Positions 1 through 7,078 are shown, numbered from the stretch's first letter. The stretch: DNA of 64,000 nucleotides from Flavonifractor sp. An112 (GCF_002161085.1 NZ_NFLU01000008.1:100921-164920), one strand, 5' to 3'. A program made the numbers and translations. Notes: generated by a model not told the origin, from the letters alone.

Positions 1-298
1 CGTCTCCCCGGGTATAATCGGGCACATAGGTGTACTTGTAGGTGGTGTCCGGCAGGGGGATCTTGAAGCCGGTGGCGGTGTCCTCGATGTAGCGGCCGGG
101 CACGTTCTCCACCCGGGGCTGCACCATGAACATCTTATTGTAATCGCCCTGGCTCTGGTCCTCACTGCGGGCGATGATATAGGTCCCCTGGTCACTGACG
201 TCCTTGCCCACATAGACGCCGGTACAGGCCAGCGCGCTGGTGCTCAGCAGCACAGTGCCCGCCAGCGCAGCAGACAGGATGCGAAAGGACTTTTTCAT
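1..298 (-). CDS. C69 family dipeptidase, N-terminal part (runs off left edge)
   Basis: The first 99 codons of a secreted dipeptidase; the rest lies beyond position 1. Residues 1-24 form a signal peptide (MKKSFRILSAALAG... ending SALA) and the next residue, Cys25, is followed by TGVYVGKD and then IIARSEDQ. That Cys-Thr start and the downstream ARxEDQ segment are the hallmark of the PepD/C69 Ntn-hydrolase family, in which the exposed Cys is the nucleophile. The lipobox is poor (A-L-A-C), so I favour Ntn-type processing over lipidation. An AAGGAG ribosome site lies at about 312-317. A perfect -35 TTGACA (425-430) with only a weak -10 (402-407) lies upstream. Confidence 0.85.
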   Translation of the reverse strand, partial: MKKSFRILSAALAGTVLLSTSALACTGVYVGKDVSDQGTYIIARSEDQSQGDYNKMFMVQPRVENVPGRYIEDTATGFKIPLPDTTYKYTYVPDYTRGD

Positions 299-401
299 GG
301 TCGTACACATCTCCTTCTTTTGTGATTCGAGTCCGGGGTCCCGCGAAAAAAACAACCTCCCTTCTTTCCATCGGATTCCGGATGTTTCCTGTCATAAACA
401 A

Positions 402-430
402 ATAGTTGCACAAAAGTAACGGTTTGTCAA
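402..430 (-). promoter_or_regulatory. Possible promoter of the C69 dipeptidase gene
   Basis: Minus-strand perfect -35 TTGACA (425-430) with a 17-nt spacer to a poor -10 AACTAT (402-407). It is the only reasonable candidate between the upstream terminator and the gene. Confidence 0.35.
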
Positions 431-469
431 CACAGAAAATTGTAAGTATCTCCAATTCATGACAAAAAG

Positions 470-504
470 GCGAGCGCTCCCACAAATTTTGTGGGAGCGC
501 TCGC
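470..504 (-). terminator. Intrinsic terminator after the flavodiiron gene
   Basis: Two perfectly complementary 17-nt arms (470-486 and 488-504) around a single base, followed on the minus strand by a run of five T (465-469). It sits 9 nt past the stop codon of the flavodiiron gene and isolates that operon from the dipeptidase gene. Confidence 0.9.
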
Positions 505-512
505 TTGGGTCG

Positions 513-1724
513 TTACTGCATGGATTCCACAATGGAGTCAGCCAGAGACTCCAGCTCGGCAGCCTTGTCGGCGTGGAGCGAGGAGGCGATGGACAGACGG
601 TCATTGAGGACGGTCATGTTCTTGAGCTCCTCATCCACGAACTTCTGCATCAGATCGCCGGACTTGGGAGCCCAGGAGCCGTTCTCGATGAGGGCGAAGG
701 TACGGTTCTGGAGGTTGAGGCCCTTCAGGTGCATGAGATAGTCGTGCATCACGGGGTAGATGCCCAGGTTGTAGGTGACGCTGGCCAGCACGATGTGGCT
801 CAGCCGGAAGGACTCGCTGACCAGGTAGGACACATGGGTGTTGGATACGTCATACACCCACACGTTGGTGACGCCCTTCTCGCACAGCTTGGCGGCCAGG
901 GCCTGGGCAGCGGCCTCGGTGTTACCGTACATGGAGGCGTAAGCGATCATGACGCCCTTCTCCTCCGGCTCGTAGCGGCTCCACTTGTCGTACTTGTCGA
1001 TGAAGTAGCCCAGATCCTTCCTCCATACGGGACCGTGGAGGGGGCAGATGTACTTGATCTGGTCCAGAATGGTACCGGCCTTCTTGAGCAGCAGCTGGAT
1101 GTGGGGGCCGTACTTGCCCACGATGTTGGTGAGGTAGCGGCGGGCGTCGTCGATCCAGTCCCGGTCGAAGTTGACCTCGTCGGCAAACAGCTTGCCATCC
1201 AGAGCCCCGAAGGAGCCGAAGGCGTCGGCGGAGAAGAGAACGCCGTTGGTGGTGTCGAAGGTAACCATGGCCTCAGGCCAGTGGACCATGGGGGCCGCCA
1301 CGAAGGTGACAGTGTGCTTGCCGAAGGTCTGGGTGTCCCCCTCCTTCACCTCGATGAGCGCATGGCCGTCGATCTGGAAGCCGAACTGGCGCATGAAGAG
1401 GAAGGACTTCTCGGTGGAAATCACCTTCACCTGGGGCCAGCGCAGCAGGATCTCCTCGATGGAGGCGCCGTGGTCAGGCTCCATGTGGTTGATGACCAGG
1501 TAGTCCAGGGGCCGCTCCCCCAGCAGATGCTCCACGTTCTCCAGCAGCTGGCGGCAGGCGGACCAGTCCACGGTGTCAAAGAGGACGGTCTTTTCGTCCA
1601 GCAGCAGATAGGCGTTGTAGCTGACGCCCCGGGGAATGGGATGGATGTTTTCAAACAGGTGGAGCCGGTGGTCGTTGGCACCCACCCAGTACAGATCTTC
1701 CGTCACATTGCGGACACAATACAT
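513..1724 (-). CDS. fprA: Flavodiiron protein, class A (FprA; O2 or NO reductase)
   Basis: A 403-residue cytoplasmic flavodiiron protein, the usual length of the two-domain class. Residues 1-250 are a metallo-beta-lactamase-like domain with the di-iron motif H80-x-E82-x-D84-H85 (NHMEPDHGAS) and later His/Asp ligands. Residues from about 256 are a flavodoxin domain beginning MIAYASMYGNTEAAA, the FMN phosphate loop. Such proteins reduce O2 to water or NO to N2O with electrons from rubredoxin. The gene starts 19 nt after the stop of a gene whose C-terminus is itself a rubredoxin, so donor and acceptor appear to be co-transcribed. There is no fused rubredoxin or flavin reductase in this protein. 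Whether O2 or NO is the main substrate cannot be read from sequence. Confidence 0.95.
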   Translation of the reverse strand: MYCVRNVTEDLYWVGANDHRLHLFENIHPIPRGVSYNAYLLLDEKTVLFDTVDWSACRQLLENVEHLLGERPLDYLVINHMEPDHGASIEEILLRWPQVKVISTEKSFLFMRQFGFQIDGHALIEVKEGDTQTFGKHTVTFVAAPMVHWPEAMVTFDTTNGVLFSADAFGSFGALDGKLFADEVNFDRDWIDDARRYLTNIVGKYGPHIQLLLKKAGTILDQIKYICPLHGPVWRKDLGYFIDKYDKWSRYEPEEKGVMIAYASMYGNTEAAAQALAAKLCEKGVTNVWVYDVSNTHVSYLVSESFRLSHIVLASVTYNLGIYPVMHDYLMHLKGLNLQNRTFALIENGSWAPKSGDLMQKFVDEELKNMTVLNDRLSIASSLHADKAAELESLADSIVESMQ

Positions 1725-1743
1725 GATAGTCCCTCCTTCTTAC

Positions 1744-3654
1744 TCAGGCTTCAATGAACATATCCTTGCCCTCGGCGCACTCGGGGCACACCCACTCCTC
1801 GGGCAGGTTTTCAAACAGGGTGCCGGGGGCCACTTCGGCGTCTGGGTCGCCCAGCTCGGGCACGTACTCGTAGCCGCAGCCGCCGCAAACATACCGCTTG
1901 CCGATTGGCTCGGGCTTGGGAGGCGCGGGGCGCTTCATCTTCACCATGGGAGGCGCAGGCTGCTTCTCCCCGGTGTCCAGGGCGGCGGCCAGCAGAGGCA
2001 GGATTTCGTTGACGTCGCCCACGATGCCATAGTCACAGTTCTTGAAGATGGGTGCGTTGCCGTTCTTGTTGATGGCCACGATGGTGGAGGCGTCCTTGAT
2101 GCCCTTCAGGTGCTGGATGGCACCCGAGATGCCGCAGGCGATGTACAGATTGCCCTTGAACTTCTGGCCGGACATACCCACATACCGGTCCAGGGGCACA
2201 TACTTCAGGGTCTCGGCCACCGGGCGGGAGGAGCCAATGGCGGCGCCGGCGGCCTTAGCCAGGTTCTCAATGAGCTTCATGTTCTTCTTGTCCCCGATGC
2301 CCTGACCGGCGGAAACCACACGCTCGGCCTGGCTGATGGGGGTATCCAGGGGGATGCCCACGGTAAAGTCGTGGCCGTCCTTCTTCAGGTGCTCCACCAG
2401 AGCGTTGACCTGATCGGCGGCGCTCCCCTCCTTCAGCAGGATGCGCTTGCGCACGCCGGTGACGGGGGCGGGCTTCTTGGGCCGGCTGGAGGAGCCGCCC
2501 TCGCTCTTGGGGGGCTTGCCCAGGATGGCGGAGGAGATGACCACCCGCTGGATCTCGTTGGTGCCCTCGTAGATGGTGGTGATCTTGGCGTCCCGGTACA
2601 TCCGCTCCACGTCCATGCCCTTGAGGAAGCCGGTGCCGCCGAAGATCTGGACGGCGTCGTTGGTGACCTCCAGGGCGATGTCGGAGGCATACATCTTGGC
2701 CATGGCGGACTCGGTGCCGTAGGGCTCGTGGTGCTCCTTCAGATCGGCGGCGGAGTAGACCAGCAGCCGGGCGCAGCGGAGCTTGGTGGCCATATCGGCC
2801 AGCTTGAAGCCGATGGACTGGTTGAAGCCGATGGGCTTGCCGAACTGGACACGCTCCTTGGCGTATTCCACGGCGGCCTCATAGGCCCCCTGGGCGATAC
2901 CCAGCGCCTGGGCCGCGATGCCGATGCGTCCGCCGTCCAGGGTGGACATGGCGATCTTGAAGCCCTGGCCCTCCTTGCCCAGCAGGTTCTCCTTGGGTAC
3001 CTTCACATCGTTGAAGATCAGCTCAGCGGTGGAGGAGGAACGAATGCCCATCTTGTCGTAGTGGTCGCCGAAGGTGAAGCCCTCCCAGCCCTTCTCCACG
3101 ATGAAGGCGGAGATGCCCCGGGTGCCGATGTCGGGGGTGGTCACAGCAAAGACCACATAAGTATCTGCCTTGGGGGCGTTGGTGATGAAGATCTTGCCGC
3201 CGTTGAGGAGCCAGTGGTCCCCCTTGTCCACGGCGGTGGTCTCAGTGCCGCCGGCATCCGAGCCGGCGTTGGGCTCGGTGAGGCCAAAGGCGCCGATCTT
3301 CTCGCCCTTTGCCAGGGGCACCAGGTACTTCTGCTTCTGCTCCTCAGTACCGTAGGCGAAGATGGGCCAGGAGCCCAGGGACACGTGGGCCGACAGGATG
3401 ACGCCGGTGCCGCCGTCCACCCGGGACAGTTCCTCCACCGCGATGGCGTAGCTCAGGGCGTCCAGTTCGGCGCCGCCGTACTCCTTGGGATAGGGGATGC
3501 CCATGAGCCCCATCTCCCCCAGCTTCTTGATGGCCTCGTCGGGAAAGAGATTTTCCTTGTCCATCAGGAAGGCCTGGGGCTTCACCTCCGCCTCAGCGAA
3601 GGCCCGGATCTGAGCCCGCAGGGCCTCGTGTTGTTCCGTGGTCTTAAACAGCAT
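1744..3654 (-). CDS. Acyl-CoA dehydrogenase / EtfA FAD-domain / rubredoxin triple fusion
   Basis: A 636-residue fusion. Residues 1-380 are a complete acyl-CoA dehydrogenase with signature GLTEPNAGSD (124-133), the second signature around QIFGGTGF (336-343) and the catalytic base Glu363 in IYEGT. A Ser/Pro/Lys linker (381-400) leads to residues 401-560, which match only the C-terminal FAD-binding domain of electron transfer flavoprotein alpha (GISGAIQHLKG, AINKNGNAPIF). The usual EtfA N-terminal domain, about 190 residues, is missing and no etfB is nearby. After a Pro-rich linker, residues 586-636 are a rubredoxin with Cys590, 593, 623 and 626. I infer electron flow from acyl-CoA FAD to ETF-like FAD to rubredoxin and on to the flavodiiron protein encoded next; the reverse direction is possible. 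The start has AGGAGG at 3663-3668. Confidence 0.93.
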   Translation of the reverse strand: MLFKTTEQHEALRAQIRAFAEAEVKPQAFLMDKENLFPDEAIKKLGEMGLMGIPYPKEYGGAELDALSYAIAVEELSRVDGGTGVILSAHVSLGSWPIFAYGTEEQKQKYLVPLAKGEKIGAFGLTEPNAGSDAGGTETTAVDKGDHWLLNGGKIFITNAPKADTYVVFAVTTPDIGTRGISAFIVEKGWEGFTFGDHYDKMGIRSSSTAELIFNDVKVPKENLLGKEGQGFKIAMSTLDGGRIGIAAQALGIAQGAYEAAVEYAKERVQFGKPIGFNQSIGFKLADMATKLRCARLLVYSAADLKEHHEPYGTESAMAKMYASDIALEVTNDAVQIFGGTGFLKGMDVERMYRDAKITTIYEGTNEIQRVVISSAILGKPPKSEGGSSSRPKKPAPVTGVRKRILLKEGSAADQVNALVEHLKKDGHDFTVGIPLDTPISQAERVVSAGQGIGDKKNMKLIENLAKAAGAAIGSSRPVAETLKYVPLDRYVGMSGQKFKGNLYIACGISGAIQHLKGIKDASTIVAINKNGNAPIFKNCDYGIVGDVNEILPLLAAALDTGEKQPAPPMVKMKRPAPPKPEPIGKRYVCGGCGYEYVPELGDPDAEVAPGTLFENLPEEWVCPECAEGKDMFIEA

Positions 3655-3685
3655 GGTGTCGTCCTCCTTGTCTATATTTTTAATC

Positions 3686-3704
3686 AGTAATGAGAATCAT
3701 TATC
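3686..3704. promoter_or_regulatory. Fur-type operator over the transcription start
   Basis: On the plus strand this 19-mer matches the classical Fur box (GATAATGATAATCATTATC) at 16 of 19 positions by my count, including the complete right half-site AATCATTATC. The TGA...TC outer bases fit Fur rather than PerR, whose box has TTA/TAA there. It begins about 10 nt downstream of the -10 element of the fusion-gene promoter, where a bound repressor would block initiation. Binding by Fur, PerR or another family member is inferred. Confidence 0.7.
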
Positions 3705-3714
3705 TTCTATGGGC

Positions 3715-3744
3715 ATATTAACACATCCTAACAGAGTATGTCAA
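3715..3744 (-). promoter_or_regulatory. Sigma-A promoter of the fusion/flavodiiron operon
   Basis: Minus-strand -35 TTGACA (3739-3744) and -10 TAATAT (3715-3720) with an 18-nt spacer (17 if read as TTAATA). The surrounding DNA is much more AT-rich than the genes. Transcription should begin near 3708, giving a leader of about 50 nt. Confidence 0.85.
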
Positions 3745-3802
3745 TAGGAATTTCACCAATTTAACAAAATATTTCCCATGTGATTAACGGGGATTGAAAT
3801 AA

Positions 3803-3839
3803 AAGGCGCGGACCGGCCTGTAGTACCGGTCCGCGCCTT
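3803..3839 (-). terminator. Intrinsic terminator after the arsR-type gene
   Basis: Perfect 14-nt arms at 3803-3816 and 3826-3839 with a 9-nt loop, followed on the minus strand by TTTTATTT. It lies 4 nt past the regulator's stop codon. Confidence 0.9.
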
Positions 3840-3843
3840 CTGC

Positions 3844-4140
3844 TTATTGGGTACAGTATTGGTCTCTCAGCACCGCCATCAAGGCCTGAATGCGGTGATC
3901 TTTGATGGAATAGGTGACAAATTGGCCGTGCTTCTCTGCCTGGATCAGTCCCCCGTCCTTCAACTTGTGGAGATGCTGGGACAGGGCGGGAGCGGTGATG
4001 TTGGGCACGCTCTCCCCCAGCTCCCCCACCGTCTTGGGTCCGTCCAGCAGGGCGCACAGGATGAGCAGCCGGTTCTCGTTGGCCATCTGGGCCATAAGCG
4101 AAGCGATGGTTTGGGCCTTTTCCCGCAGTTGTTCGTCCAT
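3844..4140 (-). CDS. ArsR/SmtB-family transcriptional regulator
   Basis: A 98-residue winged-helix repressor. The N-terminal helix carries MANENRLLILCALL, and residues 49-64 (TAPALSQHLHKLKDGG) form the recognition helix typical of ArsR proteins; the wing follows (GQFVTYSIKD). The usual metal-site motif ELCVCDL is absent. The only cysteines are Cys29 and Cys96, so a thiol-based or non-metal signal is possible. It is the last gene of a three-gene operon with a membrane Fe-S protein and a ferredoxin, starting 4 nt after the preceding stop. The three tandem 8-bp repeats just before the operon (4979-5002) are its likely operator. Confidence 0.9.
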   Translation of the reverse strand: MDEQLREKAQTIASLMAQMANENRLLILCALLDGPKTVGELGESVPNITAPALSQHLHKLKDGGLIQAEKHGQFVTYSIKDHRIQALMAVLRDQYCTQ

Positions 4141-4144
4141 ATGC

Positions 4145-4765
4145 TTACCTCCGGCAGCCGGAACAGGCGGCGCAGGCCCCCGCCGGGGCCTTGCCTGCCC
4201 GCAGGGTGCAGATCAGCTGGGTCATGGTGCCCATGGGGCAAAACACGCACCAGGTCCGGGGCTTAAAGAGCACCATAACGATAAGGCCGATAAGGGTGGA
4301 GGTAAGCATGATGGAGTAGAACCCGAAGGCGAACTGGGCCACCCAGGGAGCAAAGAGGGTGCCGTGATAGGCCCAGTGCCAGGGCACCTGGAAGGTCCAG
4401 AACAGCTTGACGAACTCCCCAATGTCTCTGGCTCCCGCCCCTACCAGGTAAGTGGTAAAGAGCATCTGGAAAAACATCACGAAGAAAAAGATGAGAAAGC
4501 CGTACCGGAAGGCTTTGGTCCGCATCCACCGGGGGGTGGGCTTGTTCCGGGACAGCTTCAGCCGCCCACCCAGCAGGGACAGGAACTGCCCCCGGTCGCA
4601 GTAGCGGTTGCAGTACAGCTTGCTGCCGCCGAAGATGGCGATGAGCAGTGGCAGACAGAAGAAGATCATGCCCAGCCAGGCAAAGAGGATGTTGAAGAAC
4701 CCCAATCCCAGATAGATGGGGGTGACGATCCACAGATAGTCGTACCAGTGTTTTTTCTTGTTCAT
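4145..4765 (-). CDS. NapH/NosR-like membrane 4Fe-4S protein
   Basis: A 206-residue integral membrane protein with about four or five hydrophobic segments (near 10-45, 88-108, 120-145, 148-168). Cys52/Cys56 (LYCNRYCDRGQ) and Cys173/Cys176/Cys186 (WCVFCPMGTMTQLIC) match the two cytoplasmic cysteine clusters of the Fer4_5/NapH family, which pass electrons between membrane carriers and Fe-S partners. A further CxxCxxC tail (Cys198, 201, 204) ends the protein. Its ATG overlaps the stop of the ferredoxin gene by 4 nt, so the two are probably translationally coupled and work together. The substrate is unknown; I would not call it a nitrate or nitrous-oxide gene, because nothing else from those pathways is present. 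Confidence 0.8.
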   Translation of the reverse strand: MNKKKHWYDYLWIVTPIYLGLGFFNILFAWLGMIFFCLPLLIAIFGGSKLYCNRYCDRGQFLSLLGGRLKLSRNKPTPRWMRTKAFRYGFLIFFFVMFFQMLFTTYLVGAGARDIGEFVKLFWTFQVPWHWAYHGTLFAPWVAQFAFGFYSIMLTSTLIGLIVMVLFKPRTWCVFCPMGTMTQLICTLRAGKAPAGACAACSGCRR

Positions 4766-4965
4766 GCGCCCACCTCCCGGTCCCGCAGTTCAATGGTGCC
4801 CGCCGGGCACTCTTTGGCGCACTTGCCGCAGCCCACGCACTTCTCCCGGTCCACTTGGGCAGTTACGCCCCGCCAGATGGAGATGGCTGACATGGGGCAC
4901 ACCTTTACACAACAGCCGCAGGCCACGCAGTGCTTCCCCACAGCGGCATAACGCTTCGACGCCAT
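4762..4965 (-). CDS. Small 2x[4Fe-4S] ferredoxin
   Basis: A 67-residue ferredoxin with two CxxCxxCxxxCP clusters at Cys13/16/19/23 and Cys43/46/49/53, each binding one [4Fe-4S] cube; the fourth cysteine of each ligates the other cube in this family. I chose the ATG at 4965 because an AGGAGG site lies 7 nt before it (4973-4978); an in-frame TTG at 4983 has no ribosome site. It is the first gene of the operon and presumably donates or accepts electrons for the membrane protein encoded next. Confidence 0.9.
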   Translation of the reverse strand: MASKRYAAVGKHCVACGCCVKVCPMSAISIWRGVTAQVDREKCVGCGKCAKECPAGTIELRDREVGA

Positions 4966-4978
4966 AGATCGTCCTCCT

Positions 4979-5002
4979 AGCAATTAAGTAATTAAGCAAT
5001 TA
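4979..5002 (-). promoter_or_regulatory. Three tandem 8-bp repeats, candidate ArsR-type operator
   Basis: Read on the minus strand, TAATTGCT, TAATTACT and TAATTGCT follow one another without gaps; the middle copy differs by one base. The array lies between the -10 element and the ribosome site of the ferredoxin gene, a position suited to repression by the ArsR protein encoded at the end of the operon. That link is inference. Confidence 0.6.
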
Positions 5003-5004
5003 CT

Positions 5005-5033
5005 AATATAACAGAACAACCGCCGGAATGCAA
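5005..5033 (-). promoter_or_regulatory. Promoter of the ferredoxin/membrane Fe-S/arsR operon
   Basis: Minus-strand -35 TTGCAT (5028-5033) and -10 TATATT (5005-5010) separated by 17 nt, directly upstream of the tandem repeats. Confidence 0.75.
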
Positions 5034-5065
5034 GCGGAAAAATCGGGGCGATGCGCGCTCCATCA

Positions 5066-5093
5066 AAAATGGCCGCCAAATGGCGGCCATTTT
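5066..5093 (-). terminator. Intrinsic terminator after sipL
   Basis: Perfect 12-nt arms (5066-5077 and 5082-5093) with a 4-nt loop and a short T run on the minus strand, 6 nt beyond the sipL stop. Confidence 0.85.
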
Positions 5094-5099
5094 CTCGGC

Positions 5100-6626
5100 T
5101 TATCGTTTTCTTGGGATGAGCAGCAGCTGTCCGTCGGGCAGCTCCTCCTCCTCCAGGGCATTGGCCTGCATCACGTCCCGGGCGGTGGTGCCGTAGGCCT
5201 TGGCGATGTCCCACAGCCGCTCTCCCCCGCTCACCATCCGCAGCACGATGGAGGGCTGACCGGCGTGGTCAATGGGGGCATTCTCATCGAAAGACACGGC
5301 ACTGACGGCGGCAGCCTTGCTGCCGGTGAGGGCCAGCCAGGCAAAGCGCACCGGGAACCGGACCTCCACGCCCCCGGAGGCGGGGGCCCCGTACACCGGA
5401 GCGGTGCAGGCGCACCGACAGGAGCACCGTGCCCCCTCGGGCAGGTCCACCGGGCAGGATACGGGGATGATGCGGGTGACAGCCGCCGTCTCCCCCGACT
5501 CGGTGCGGCAGAGCAGATGTACATTGGCCTGAACGGTGAGGGATACCCGCTCCCCCTCCCGGTTTTGGGTCACGTCTCCCATGGTCACATAGGCGTCCAG
5601 CACGTCCTGGGGCGCCACGCCGGTTTCCAGCAGCTCCCGGACGGCCACCTCCCGCTCTCCCCGGTCGGCCACCCGGCTCAGGTCCATGGTGCGGATCTCG
5701 TTGTCCAGCTGATAGAGGGTAGAGTACACGTCGGTAAGCAGGGTGAGGCTCCGCTCCTCCCGGATCACCGCCTGGGCCAGCAGGCCCATGGTTACACTGA
5801 TGGTGCGGCCGTCCCCGTCGTCCAGCTCACAGCTCAGATCAGTGAGGATCAGGCCCACCTGACACATGGCCTCCTCCCCGGCGCCGCTCACCTCCATCAG
5901 CTGGGAGATGGGCAGCTCGAACTCCCCGGTGCTCAGCCCGCCGTCGGCACAGCGGTAGAGCACCTGGAGCCGGGCGGAGCCCTTGAAAATCAGCTTGCTG
6001 CCGATGACTTTGGCCTCCCCGCACTCCAGGGACACCCGCCACTTCAGCAGGGCCTCCGCCTCCGGGCGGCTGCCCGCCAGGGTAAGCTCGTCGCTGAATG
6101 GGAAGGGTTTTTCCTGTACACACACTGTCACACAGGTGTCACAGCTCTGACTGAGCTGCTCCACCCCCGCCTGCTCCGGGTCCAGCACCGAGGCGGGAGC
6201 CCAGTCGGCCACCGGTGCAAACACCTGTACGTCCACCACCAGGTCGGCCCGCACCAGCACCTTCCGGGGGTTGACCAGCCGGGCGTCCGCCCCCCGCAGC
6301 CGGGGCTGGGCCACCACCTTGCAGCCGGGGGTGATGTCGGGGGAATCGGCGGTGCAGGTGAAGGGCAGATCCACCTCCAGCCGCCGCAGACCCACCTCCC
6401 CGTCGGGCTGGCAGAGCAGCAGGGCGTGGATGGTGCCGGACAGCTCCACCCGGCCCTCCATGGCCTCCTTCCTATGGAGGCACACCACACCTTCGGTATC
6501 GCAGACCTCCAGCAGGTCCGGGCAGGCGTCGGGCACGATGCTCTCTACCGTCTCCTCCTGCGCCACGGCGGCGTCCAGCACCCCGCGAAATCCGTCCAGC
6601 GCCGTCCGTTCCAGTTCCAGTTCCAT
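5100..6626 (-). CDS. sipL: SipL-like spore coat morphogenesis protein (DUF3794 + LysM)
   Basis: A 508-residue protein rich in beta-strand DUF3794/SPOCS repeats (roughly residues 30-130, 165-270 and 310-430), ending in a LysM domain from about 460 (RLWDIAKAYGTTARDVMQ ... LPDGQLLLIP). This domain order is that of clostridial SipL, which anchors the basal coat layer to the forespore through SpoIVA and is needed for spore maturation. It lies directly downstream of spoVM, another forespore-surface gene, supporting a sporulation role. The ribosome site AAGGAG (6636-6641) is part of a predicted stem. No membrane segment or signal peptide is visible, as expected for a mother-cell cytoplasmic protein. 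Confidence 0.85.
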   Translation of the reverse strand: MELELERTALDGFRGVLDAAVAQEETVESIVPDACPDLLEVCDTEGVVCLHRKEAMEGRVELSGTIHALLLCQPDGEVGLRRLEVDLPFTCTADSPDITPGCKVVAQPRLRGADARLVNPRKVLVRADLVVDVQVFAPVADWAPASVLDPEQAGVEQLSQSCDTCVTVCVQEKPFPFSDELTLAGSRPEAEALLKWRVSLECGEAKVIGSKLIFKGSARLQVLYRCADGGLSTGEFELPISQLMEVSGAGEEAMCQVGLILTDLSCELDDGDGRTISVTMGLLAQAVIREERSLTLLTDVYSTLYQLDNEIRTMDLSRVADRGEREVAVRELLETGVAPQDVLDAYVTMGDVTQNREGERVSLTVQANVHLLCRTESGETAAVTRIIPVSCPVDLPEGARCSCRCACTAPVYGAPASGGVEVRFPVRFAWLALTGSKAAAVSAVSFDENAPIDHAGQPSIVLRMVSGGERLWDIAKAYGTTARDVMQANALEEEELPDGQLLLIPRKR

Positions 6627-6637
6627 AGCGTTCCACT

Positions 6638-6692
6638 CCTTGTACGGGCCATTGCCCAGACTGATTGCTGCTAGGGCAATATATGTACAAGG
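6638..6692 (-). promoter_or_regulatory. Stem-loop that includes the sipL ribosome site
   Basis: Outer arms of 8 nt (6638-6645 and 6685-6692) and inner arms of 7 nt (6651-6657 and 6674-6680) pair with short bulges between. On the minus-strand transcript the 3' outer arm contains AAGG of the sipL Shine-Dalgarno. It could hide the ribosome site, or be part of spoVM 3'-end processing. There is no T run, so it is not a standard terminator. Confidence 0.45.
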
Positions 6693-6700
6693 GGGTCCGG

Positions 6701-6802
6701 CTATGACCGGCTTTCCGGCGCCAGGTCGGATTTTTTGATGCCGAATACCAGCCTCAGCAGGCTGCTGAGGGCTTTGGGGGACTTCACTACCACGATCTTC
6801 AT
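6701..6802 (-). CDS. spoVM: SpoVM, spore coat-anchoring amphipathic peptide
   Basis: A 33-residue peptide starting MKIVVVKSPKALSSLL and continuing RLVFGIKK. It has the features of SpoVM: a short N-terminal strand, a conserved Pro near residue 9, and an amphipathic helix ending in basic residues. In Bacillus this peptide senses forespore membrane curvature and recruits SpoIVA. Position also supports it, because spoVM lies just after thiN in the conserved Firmicutes cluster, as here, and sipL follows. The C-terminal tail (SDLAPESRS) is a few residues longer than in Bacillus. GGGAGG lies 8 nt before the ATG. Confidence 0.85.
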   Translation of the reverse strand: MKIVVVKSPKALSSLLRLVFGIKKSDLAPESRS

Positions 6803-6805
6803 ACC

Positions 6806-6970
6806 TTATGCCTCCCTGTCAAGCCAATATCGTTTGAGCCAGCCAAAGCCCCGGCGGCCCATCCAGGCCCCGGCCACAAAGACCGCCAGAGTGCCCGGAC
6901 GAAACAGCAGCACCGCGCCCGCGCCGCACAGCGCCGCCGCGGCAAGGGCCTTCTTGCCCTCCAACGTCAA
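6806..6970 (-). CDS. Small hypothetical membrane protein upstream of spoVM
   Basis: A 54-codon reading frame with a TTG start (6968-6970) preceded by GGGAGG 8 nt away. The product begins TLEGKKALAAAALCGAG, has one hydrophobic segment (about residues 7-37) and ends with a basic, aromatic tail (GWLKRYWLDREA). Its stop lies 3 nt before the spoVM ATG, so the two look co-translated. I do not recognise a family. The non-ATG start and small size keep confidence moderate. Confidence 0.45.
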   Translation of the reverse strand: MTLEGKKALAAAALCGAGAVLLFRPGTLAVFVAGAWMGRRGFGWLKRYWLDREA

Positions 6971-7056
6971 AACAGCCGCCTCCCTTCACTGGTTCTGTCC
7001 CAGTATACGCGCAGGAAGGCGGTTGTGTTCATGCCTCAAAGGCGGACGATAAAACA

Positions 7057-7078
7057 GGGGGCGGCTTTTGCCGCCCCC
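7057..7078 (-). terminator. Terminator after thiN
   Basis: GC-rich 9-nt perfect arms (7057-7065 and 7070-7078) with a TTTT loop, followed on the minus strand by TGTTTTAT; it lies 16 nt past the thiN stop. Confidence 0.75.

Noticed and set aside
459..3690. Long plus-strand open frames opposite the flavodiiron and fusion genes (432 and 684 codons)
   Set aside because: They are antisense shadows of high-GC minus-strand genes with clear domains, have Gly/Leu/His-rich composition without motifs, and lack ribosome sites.
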